A stretch of 5,370 bases of DNA. Source: Lentisphaeria bacterium. GTDB taxonomy: Bacteria > Verrucomicrobiota > Lentisphaeria > Victivallales > UBA1829. The notes under the pieces are model-generated. The model had not been told where the DNA came from and searched no databases. It worked only from the letters and a program-made list of their open reading frames with translations. Shown here piece by piece: positions 1 to 5,370 of this stretch. A program made the translations under genes and the position numbers. The DNA is taken from positions 1 through 5,370 of the forward strand of contig DXVA01000060.1 of NCBI GenBank assembly GCA_019408975.1, given 5' to 3'. Within the stretch, counting starts at the first letter, position 1. Each line of letters opens with the position of its first letter.

Positions 1-2
1 CT

Positions 3-596
3 CTGATCGTTAAGAAAGCCAGGACGATTCCGCTTGAGTGCATCGTCCGCGGCTACCTGATCGGAAGCGGATGGAAGGATTATCGGAAAAACGGCAAGGT
101 CTGCGGAATTCCGCTGCCTGCCGGATATCAGCAGGCTCAGAAGCTGGAGGAACCGCTTTTTACGCCGTCGACGAAAGCTGACAGCGGGCATGACGAGAAT
201 ATCAGTTTCGAGACTGCTGTGGAGCTTGTCGGCAGGGAAAAAGCGGAGAAGGTCCGTGAATGCACGCTTCGTATTTACAAGGAAGCCGCGGCACATGCTG
301 AAAAATGCGGTATTATTCTTGCAGATACCAAGTTTGAATTCGGTGACTTCAACGGCGAGGTGATTCTCATTGACGAGGTTCTTACGCCGGATTCCAGCCG
401 TTTCTGGCCGAAAAGCGATTACAGAGTCGGATGCAGTCCGCCGAGTCTTGACAAACAGTTTGTCCGTGATTATCTGGAAAGTCTTGACTGGGATAAGACT
501 CCGCCGGCACCGGCGCTCCCGGAAGAAATTGTCATGAAGACACGTGAAAAATATGTGGAAGCCCTGAAGGCTTTAAGCGGCAGGACGCTCGCCTGA
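3..596 (+). CDS. purC: SAICAR synthase (phosphoribosylaminoimidazole-succinocarboxamide synthase), 5'-truncated
   Basis: This cytosolic enzyme joins CAIR and L-aspartate with ATP to make SAICAR in de novo purine synthesis. The frame is open from the window edge and ends in TGA at 594-596, giving 197 visible residues. Both family signatures are present: PLECIVRGY (bases 30-56) and LADTKFEFG (318-344). The conserved stretches IDEVLTPDSSRFWP and, nearer the N-terminus, FTPSTKADSGHDENIS also fit the family. The length and the C-terminal tail match the longer, about 290-300 residue class, so roughly the first 90-100 residues (nucleotide-binding N-lobe) lie outside the window. An internal ATG at 219 is not the start, because the conserved sequence continues well upstream of it. 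A terminator follows directly, so purC appears to be the last gene of its transcript. Identity is near certain. Confidence 0.97.
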   Translation: MIVKKARTIPLECIVRGYLIGSGWKDYRKNGKVCGIPLPAGYQQAQKLEEPLFTPSTKADSGHDENISFETAVELVGREKAEKVRECTLRIYKEAAAHAEKCGIILADTKFEFGDFNGEVILIDEVLTPDSSRFWPKSDYRVGCSPPSLDKQFVRDYLESLDWDKTPPAPALPEEIVMKTREKYVEALKALSGRTLA

Positions 597-616
597 CTTT
601 TCATGTGATGATACTG

Positions 617-662
617 ACCGGAGCCTGGTGTGAAAATACAAGGTTCCGGTTTTTCTTTCTTT
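617..662 (+). terminator. Intrinsic terminator downstream of purC
   Basis: ACCGGAGCCT (617-626) pairs with AGGTTCCGGT (641-650) in a 10-bp stem with one G-U pair and a 14-base loop. A T-rich run (TTTTCTTTCTTT, 651-662) follows immediately. It starts 20 bases after the purC stop and separates purC from metX. The T-rich tail also forms an A/T inverted repeat with 665-672. Confidence 0.8.
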
Positions 663-679
663 AAAAAGAAAGCCGGATC

Positions 680-758
680 GCGGGAACTCCGCAGACGGGG
701 AAAGGCGGTTCCCGCCGCAGTTTTCCCTGTTTTCGGAATTCTGTATCAGGGAGGTTAT
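680..758 (+). promoter_or_regulatory. Possible structured metX leader able to mask the ribosome-binding site
   Basis: Three pairings can be drawn by eye. First, GCGGGAAC (680-687) pairs perfectly with GTTCCCGC (708-715). Second, TTTCCCTG (722-729) pairs with CAGGGAGG (747-754), covering the whole metX Shine-Dalgarno sequence with six Watson-Crick and two G-U pairs. Third, GGGAAA (698-703), in the loop of the first hairpin, can pair with the same TTTCCC (722-727). That would form a pseudoknot and free the ribosome-binding site. This arrangement could give on/off translational control, but short complementary runs arise by chance and no known SAM riboswitch consensus was recognised. No convincing -35/-10 promoter was found between the purC terminator and metX. 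Confidence 0.3.
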
Positions 759-1904
759 ATGAGTGAGGAAACAGATACAAAATCGGATTCCGGCATAGGA
801 ATTGTGGTGCCGCAGGATTTTCATTCCGATGCCCTGCTGGAGCTGGACTGCGGAAAGTCTCTGCGTGATTTGAACATCCGTTACGAAACGTACGGCACGC
901 TGAACATGGACGCGACCAATGCCATTCTCGTGGAGCATGCCTTGACCGGAGACGCGCATCTTGCGGGGCGTCACAGCGAAAATGACCGCAAACCCGGCTG
1001 GTGGGATGAAATGGTCGGTCCGGGGAGACCGTTCGACACGGAAAAATATTTCATCATCTGCAGCAATGTTCTCGGCGGATGTTCCGGCACAACCGGTCCC
1101 GGCTCCATCAATCCCGATACCGGCGAGCCTTACCGTATGAATTTTCCCGTCATCACGATTCAGGACATGGTGCGGGCGCAGAAGCTCCTGATCGACCATC
1201 TCGGAATCCGGAAGCTGCTTGCCGTGGTCGGCGGTTCGATGGGCGGAATGCTGGCGACGCAATGGGCGATATCCTATCCGGAAATGGTTTCTTCGGTAAT
1301 TGCGATTGCGACCGCGATTCATATTCCCGCACAGTCGATTGCTTTCAACTGGGTCGGGCGCGAGGCGATCATGGCGGACCCGACATGGAACAACGGAAAT
1401 TACAAGGAACAGCCGCAGAAGGGGCTGGCGATTGCGCGTATGCTCGGGCATATCACATACTTGAGCGAGGAGTCGATGCGGCATAAGTTCGGGCGCAGGC
1501 TCCAGTCGTCGGACGATTATTCTTTCGATTTTTCAACGGATTTCCGCGTGGAAAGCTACCTGAACTATCAGGGAAACTGTTTCGTGGAGCGTTTTGATGC
1601 GAATTCGTATCTGTATATTACGCGCGCCATTGACTATTTTGATGTTTCGGACCAGGCGGACGGCGATAATTTCAAAGTGTTCGACAATGTGCATTGCCCG
1701 TTTCTTGTGGTGTCGTTTTCAAGCGACTGGCTGTTCCCTGAATACCACGGGCGCGACATGGCGAGAACCCTGATCGAAAACGGCAACGACGTGACTTTCT
1801 GCAATATTCAGTCTGATTACGGGCATGACGCGTTTCTGCTGGAAGTCGAGACGCTTTCCAAGCTGATGATCGGTTTCCTGAGCAATATTTACATGGAGGA
1901 CTGA
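759..1904 (+). CDS. metX: Homoserine O-acyltransferase MetX (acetyl- or succinyl-CoA dependent)
   Basis: This enzyme acylates homoserine from an acyl-CoA, the committed step that feeds sulfur assimilation into methionine. It is an alpha/beta-hydrolase of 381 residues, normal for the family. The nucleophile elbow GGSMGG places catalytic Ser at residue 160. The other triad members are Asp323 (SSDWLFPEYHGRD) and His356 (YGHDAFL). Family hallmarks include HALTGDAH, GWWDEMVGPG, FIICSNVLGGCSGTTGP and NPDTGEPY. The start at 759 is chosen because AGGGAGG sits 4 bases upstream. The frame stays open back to an ATG at 630, but that stretch is leader sequence with no ribosome-binding site or family similarity. 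metW starts 2 bases after the stop, so the two are co-transcribed. The acyl donor (acetyl versus succinyl) cannot be told reliably by eye, since MetX proteins of either specificity look alike overall. Confidence 0.96.
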   Translation: MSEETDTKSDSGIGIVVPQDFHSDALLELDCGKSLRDLNIRYETYGTLNMDATNAILVEHALTGDAHLAGRHSENDRKPGWWDEMVGPGRPFDTEKYFIICSNVLGGCSGTTGPGSINPDTGEPYRMNFPVITIQDMVRAQKLLIDHLGIRKLLAVVGGSMGGMLATQWAISYPEMVSSVIAIATAIHIPAQSIAFNWVGREAIMADPTWNNGNYKEQPQKGLAIARMLGHITYLSEESMRHKFGRRLQSSDDYSFDFSTDFRVESYLNYQGNCFVERFDANSYLYITRAIDYFDVSDQADGDNFKVFDNVHCPFLVVSFSSDWLFPEYHGRDMARTLIENGNDVTFCNIQSDYGHDAFLLEVETLSKLMIGFLSNIYMED

Positions 1905-1906
1905 CG

Positions 1907-2522
1907 ATGAGAAATACGATCAAAGTGAATAATCACCGTCTGATTTCGCGCTCCGACCTTGCCGCGATTGCGGATATGATTCCGCATGGAGCGAAGATTC
2001 TTGACCTCGGATCTCCTCAAGGCGTTGAAAATGCTCAAGGATGCAAAGATCATGGGCGTTGAGCTGGACCAGGGAAAGATCATCGAGTGTGTCCGCCGCG
2101 GCGTTCCCGTGATTCAGTCGAATCTGGACGGCACCCTGCCGGAGTTCATGGACAACAGTTATGATTACGTGATTCTGAGCCGTACGCTTCAGGCGGTCAT
2201 GCACCCTGATCTTCTGCTTGCGGAAATGCTCCGCATCGGCAATAAGGGGATCATCAGCCTGATGAATTTTGCGCATTTCGATGCACGGCTTCAGATGATG
2301 GGCGGCAATATGCCCGTGACACGCAGCCTGCCGGTCAAATGGTATGAAACGGCGAACATTCATCCCGGCACCCTGAGCGATTTCCGGCAGCTTTGCGCGG
2401 ACAAGAACATCAAGATCGTAAAAGAAATCCCGCTTGCCCAGCCGGGAGATTCCCTGCGCTTTCTGGCTTCGGTCTGGCCGAATCTCTTTGCTTCCAACTG
2501 TATTTTCGTCGTGTCGAAGTAA
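1907..2522 (+). pseudogene. metW: MetW, methionine-biosynthesis methyltransferase-like protein, frameshifted in motif I
   Basis: MetW is a small class I SAM-methyltransferase-like protein, usually encoded beside metX and thought to support MetX-dependent methionine synthesis. The ATG at 1907 has GGAGGA 6 bases upstream. Its frame gives a typical MetW N-terminus ending in AKILDLG (codons 29-35), then turns to nonsense and stops at 2060-2062 after 51 codons. From about 2010 the next frame carries the rest of MetW to TAA at 2520-2522: DLLKALKMLKDAKIMGVELD, RRGVPVIQSNLDG, YVILSRTLQAVMHPD, MPVTRSLPVKWYETANIHPG. Family alignment expects LDLG-CGDG-DLL, so about 14 bases encoding CGDG, the SAM-binding glycine loop, are missing. 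The downstream frame has an ATG at 1986 but no ribosome-binding site there, and a product from it would lack motif I. No other damage is visible, so the lesion is recent or an assembly error. Confidence 0.85.
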
Positions 2523-2533
2523 GGGCGGGGCAG

Positions 2534-2562
2534 ATCCGGCGGACGTGATTACTCCGCCGGAT
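2534..2562. terminator. Hairpin between convergent genes, probable terminator
   Basis: ATCCGGCGGA (2534-2543) and TCCGCCGGAT (2553-2562) form a perfect 10-bp GC-rich stem with a 9-base loop. It lies in the 48-base gap between the metW stop and the stop of the - strand oxidoreductase. The + strand tail (TCCGTGTTTCATT) is only weakly T-rich, and the - strand side has no T run. It is best read as the end of the metX-metW transcript, with some blocking effect on convergent transcription possible. Confidence 0.55.
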
Positions 2563-2570
2563 TCCGTGTT

Positions 2571-4115
2571 TCATTCCCATTTCAGCGGAATGCCGCGTTT
2601 TCCTGCCAGCTGCTGGATTTCCGCAATTTTTTCTGCGGAAACTCCGACCTGCTGAACATCGCACTGTTTTGCATTGCAATAACCTGCGAGAAGTCCGGCG
2701 GCTTCCCCGATGTTCCATTCAACGGGGTGCAGACGGTAACAGCCGTTGGTGATATGGGTTGTTCCGATATTTTTCGCGCCGGCGATCAGGTTTCTGATCC
2801 GGACCGGAATCAATGCGCGCAGGGGAATCTGAAAACGGCAGGAGCCGATGTCGATGTAATTACGCCCGTTGGCGGACGGATGCAGGTCGATCCGGTAGAA
2901 CCCGATGCCGATGCTGTCCGGAAACTCCTCCGCCCTGCCGTCTGGACGGCACGTTTCTCCGATATGGTTTTCCGTGACGGTAAACATTGCCTTGATTCGC
3001 CGTGACTCGCGGATGTAGGGCGCCTGAGCCAGTCCCATGCGGTTCCCGCTGAGCTCCGGCATGGGATAGAGCCACGGATAACCAGTGCCGCCGTCTCCGC
3101 GCGGCGCTTCCGTCTGGAGCCAGTAGAACATGGCGAGCGTGAGCTCCTGCGCTCCCCGCAGATGTTTTTCTGTTTCTTCAGAGGGAGTGTCCAGAATGGA
3201 GCCGCCGAGGTAATCGTTCTGCGGCCAGTTCATGACCGATGCTTCGTCAACGTCTCTGCCGAGTGTTTCATGACAGCGTATCCTGCGATAGCGCCAGAAA
3301 TCGTAGTCCGCCTTGTCTCCCGTAAATCCCGCCCGCAGGGGGCGCAGCGTCGTCGGCTGGCAGTAGTGCCAGTCAACAAGCCTGCCCGCCCACGGCGGCG
3401 TCAGGGGGGGGATGTAACTGCGCCAGTAATCATAGTTCCGCGGGCGGTCGATGACATGGTTTCCGCGTGTGCGGTCCCAGCCCATGATCATGCACCATGT
3501 GAACGCCTGGACGTTGTCCGGTTCCGGTGCGCCTTCGAGCGCATGAGGCTCTCCCGTCTCTTTTTGCGATTCGGCGCCCGTCACATATTCCGCGCCGGCG
3601 AGCGGCAGGAGCGAACCGCACTCCGATGCATCGATCACATATGCCGCTTTCACTGTGAACTGTTCTCCGTCAAGTCTGTCGCGGAACGTAACCGAAGTGA
3701 TCCGGTCCCGTTCCACTTCGCATGAGACGGGTACGGCATGACAGATCACGGGAATTCCCGCCATCATTTCATTCAGCACCGCGACCGCGATTTCCGGTTC
3801 CGTGCAGAGCTTCGATACGCTTCCTCCGCCGGGGTTCAGCGTTTCCGCCGCGAACGCCTCCGGCGTCAGTTTGCGGTTTCTGCGGTAATAATTGCGGACC
3901 CGGTTCCGGAAATCGCGGTAAGACGCGGTGCAGCCGGTGTATTCGATCCACGGATGTTCGTCCGGCGGAACCGCCTGCGTCGTAAGTTGTCCGCCGACTG
4001 CGCCGAATTCCTCGACGACCAGGACACGCTGTCCTGCTGCGCGGCAGCTGACTGCCGCCGCCGCACCTCCGGTTCCGCCTCCGACGATCAGGACGTCGAC
4101 TTCATAATCCTTCAT
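2571..4115 (-). CDS. FAD-dependent oxidoreductase (PF12831-type)
   Basis: This 514-residue flavoprotein resembles the FAD-dependent oxidoreductase family often found beside carbohydrate-active genes in Lentisphaerota, Verrucomicrobiota and Planctomycetota. The Rossmann dinucleotide motif VGGGTGG (residues 11-17) is followed by the ribose-binding acid at the end of strand two (VVEE, 33-36) and by GGQLT (41-45). Family blocks follow: DASECGSLLPLAG (162-174) with EYVTGAES (176-183), RESRRIKA (369-376) and the C-terminal FAD-contact region NLIAGAKNIGTTHI (442-455) continuing to HPVEWNIGEAAG (463-474). No signal peptide or membrane segment is seen, so it is probably cytosolic. The start is supported by AGGGAG 7 bases upstream and by the ATGA overlap with the preceding gene, which implies translational coupling. 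It ends at the convergent gap. The substrate is unknown; a hydroxyl-bearing compound such as a sugar is a guess from context. Some homologues carry a 'xanthan lyase' label, which this sequence does not support. Confidence 0.88.
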   Translation of the reverse strand: MKDYEVDVLIVGGGTGGAAAAVSCRAAGQRVLVVEEFGAVGGQLTTQAVPPDEHPWIEYTGCTASYRDFRNRVRNYYRRNRKLTPEAFAAETLNPGGGSVSKLCTEPEIAVAVLNEMMAGIPVICHAVPVSCEVERDRITSVTFRDRLDGEQFTVKAAYVIDASECGSLLPLAGAEYVTGAESQKETGEPHALEGAPEPDNVQAFTWCMIMGWDRTRGNHVIDRPRNYDYWRSYIPPLTPPWAGRLVDWHYCQPTTLRPLRAGFTGDKADYDFWRYRRIRCHETLGRDVDEASVMNWPQNDYLGGSILDTPSEETEKHLRGAQELTLAMFYWLQTEAPRGDGGTGYPWLYPMPELSGNRMGLAQAPYIRESRRIKAMFTVTENHIGETCRPDGRAEEFPDSIGIGFYRIDLHPSANGRNYIDIGSCRFQIPLRALIPVRIRNLIAGAKNIGTTHITNGCYRLHPVEWNIGEAAGLLAGYCNAKQCDVQQVGVSAEKIAEIQQLAGKRGIPLKWE

Positions 4116-5370
4116 GGTTTTTCTCCCTGTTCTCCCCGGCAGAAGAGCGCTTCTCCCGCCGGCAGTTTAAGCTCCGGCTCTCTCTCCGGGGACAGAGCCT
4201 TGTTTTCTGTATGCAGGACGCCGCTGAAATCTTTCACGCTGAACCGGAATGTCATGGGTTCCGACGTTTCATTCAGCAGTATGATGCCGAGTTTTCCATC
4301 TTTTTCAAATGCCGCGATGTGTTTTTTCTGATCTTCGGCGGCATTGATCCGCCCGTCACAGCGTCTGCCGTGGAGGATGAACTCCTCCGCGTCCGCCAGG
4401 ACACGCGATGCGGAAGCGATCTGAGACAATGTGCTTCCGTCAAAACGGTTTTCATACCACAGCAGGACACCGCCGCCGCATTCCAGCGCCATGCGGACGA
4501 TTGCCGCCGCAGTGTCGCGCTGAACGCTTTTTCCCATTTTCAGCAGTCCGCCGACCAGAACACCGCTTTTCACTGATTTTCTGGTCATTGCGATGGACTC
4601 TCTGTTCAGCCCGTAACCGCAGTATGCCCTGTCTACATGCCGTCCGGCAAGTGCCCAGTCGATATTGTATGCCGTTTTGCAGACAGGATCTCCCTGATAT
4701 CCGCTGTAGACGTAAAGCGGAAGCCCCAGCTTTGCGGCTGCCTGCCCGACCGACTTGAACATTCCTGCCACCGCTTCGCAGCTGAAGTCAATCCATTGGT
4801 CATGGTATTTTTCGCGAATCAGGAGGTCTGTCAACGGTTCTTTGATCTGATGTCTCCGGGCAAAATCCCGGATGGACTTTTCTGAAAACGCCGGATAGCG
4901 CATGATTCCCGTCGGGAAGGGTTTGAACTCATAATCCCACCAGATGCCGGAGAGACTCGGATAGAATTGCCGATAGGCTTCGATGATCTGTTTCAGATAG
5001 GGTGCCGCGGCGGGTTCGTTGGCTATCGTGTATGCGTTGATTCCGGTCTTTTTGCCGTTCCATGAGCCTTGCGCATCGGGGACCTCGGCAAAAAAGGAGG
5101 GAATGATTTTGTTGGCGGGGCTGTATTGATACCTGTCAGCAGTGAGATTGAAGAAATTGAAGTGCCTGATCCCGATCTTTTTCAGGCAGTCGGTGTAGCA
5201 GGGGCCGAAAATCTCATTGACTCCGGCAGCTTTCAGCGTGTCGAAATAATTTCTTTCGCAAGCGGCGTCCGTCATGCCGCCATCATTTGCTTTCAGCATG
5301 ACTGCCAGTTTTTTCGGCGCTTTCCCGTTCAGGGGCGGAAGGATATCGACCGGCAGGAACTGCGGTATTT
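4112..5370 (-). CDS. Glycoside-hydrolase-like TIM-barrel protein, 5'-truncated, family not recognised
   Basis: The frame is open to the right window edge (418 visible residues), and coding-like sequence (PKKLAVMLKAND) spans the ATG at 5297-5299, so the true start is probably outside. The pattern suggests a beta/alpha barrel with repeated strand-end motifs: KAAGVNEIFG (46-55), IRHFNFFNLT (67-76), GIWWDYEFKP (141-150), LPLYVYSGYQGD (216-227), YNIDWALAG (234-242), AYCGYG (248-253) and GGGVLLWYENRFDG (298-311). Asp145 and Glu147 in WWDYEF, and Glu306 in WYEN, are candidate catalytic acids by position only. From about residue 345 a short beta-rich domain (HIAAFEKDGKLGIILLNETSE, continuing to the end) resembles the C-terminal sandwich of many glycosidases. 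The stop overlaps the next gene's start as ATGA, so both form one unit. A signal peptide cannot be judged without the N-terminus. No specific family or substrate is claimed. Confidence 0.75.
   Translation of the reverse strand, partial: IPQFLPVDILPPLNGKAPKKLAVMLKANDGGMTDAACERNYFDTLKAAGVNEIFGPCYTDCLKKIGIRHFNFFNLTADRYQYSPANKIIPSFFAEVPDAQGSWNGKKTGINAYTIANEPAAAPYLKQIIEAYRQFYPSLSGIWWDYEFKPFPTGIMRYPAFSEKSIRDFARRHQIKEPLTDLLIREKYHDQWIDFSCEAVAGMFKSVGQAAAKLGLPLYVYSGYQGDPVCKTAYNIDWALAGRHVDRAYCGYGLNRESIAMTRKSVKSGVLVGGLLKMGKSVQRDTAAAIVRMALECGGGVLLWYENRFDGSTLSQIASASRVLADAEEFILHGRRCDGRINAAEDQKKHIAAFEKDGKLGIILLNETSEPMTFRFSVKDFSGVLHTENKALSPEREPELKLPAGEALFCRGEQGEKP

Noticed and set aside
630..758. A 43-codon N-terminal extension of MetX from an ATG at 630
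   Set aside because: The extension overlaps the terminator and leader, has no ribosome-binding site and shows no family similarity. A strong AGGGAGG lies just upstream of the ATG at 759.
597..758. Known SAM riboswitch (SAM-I or SAM-II type) upstream of metX
   Set aside because: None of the conserved core sequences of those classes could be recognised, so only an unclassified structured leader is proposed.
573..1484. Long - strand open frame (303 codons) across metX
   Set aside because: It is fully antisense to a confidently identified gene. Its product is Arg/His-rich and low in coherent motifs, as expected of a shadow frame in GC-rich DNA.
1986..2522. A shorter intact MetW starting at ATG 1986
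   Set aside because: There is no ribosome-binding site. The first residues (MERRFLTS) are the out-of-frame reading of conserved MetW codons, and the product would lack SAM motif I. It is better treated as part of a broken metW.
3162..4331. Several + strand open frames opposite the oxidoreductase and the glycosidase-like gene
   Set aside because: They are antisense to well-supported coding sequence, have no recognisable domains, and their products are Arg/Pro-rich.
5297..5299. ATG at 5299 as the start of the glycosidase-like protein
   Set aside because: The frame stays open to the window edge with coding-like sequence (PKKLAV) leading into this Met, and no ribosome-binding site precedes it.

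Overview
The window carries five protein-coding loci of about 55% GC by eye. Three lie on the + strand in its left half and two on the - strand in its right half, and the two groups converge near position 2550. A bacterial chromosome is the clear reading. The gene families suggest a Lentisphaerota/Verrucomicrobiota-type gut or environmental bacterium: a metX-metW pair, a PF12831-type FAD oxidoreductase and a glycosidase-like TIM-barrel protein. That placement is inference, not proof.

Left part (1-2522, + strand). The window opens inside purC (SAICAR synthase, de novo purine synthesis), whose 3' two thirds are visible. A good intrinsic terminator follows. An intergenic leader of about 160 bases then precedes metX, the homoserine O-acyltransferase of methionine synthesis. 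The leader can fold so that the metX Shine-Dalgarno sequence is paired, and a competing pairing would free it. metX is followed after 2 bases by metW, the methyltransferase-like protein usually paired with MetX. Here metW is broken: the reading frame shifts exactly at the glycine-rich SAM-binding motif I, and about 14 bases appear to be missing. The rest of the gene is well kept, so this is either a very recent lesion or an assembly artefact.

Middle (2523-2570). A short convergent gap holds a perfect 10-bp hairpin that probably ends the metX-metW transcript.

Right part (2571-5370, - strand). This is a two-gene, translationally coupled unit with an ATGA overlap. The upstream gene runs off the right edge. 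It encodes an unrecognised glycoside-hydrolase-like protein with a probable TIM barrel and a C-terminal beta-sandwich. The downstream gene encodes a 514-residue FAD-dependent oxidoreductase with intact N- and C-terminal FAD-binding motifs. The pair looks like a small carbohydrate-modifying module, but its substrate cannot be read from the sequence.

I saw no tRNA or rRNA genes, insertion sequences, CRISPR arrays or long repeats.
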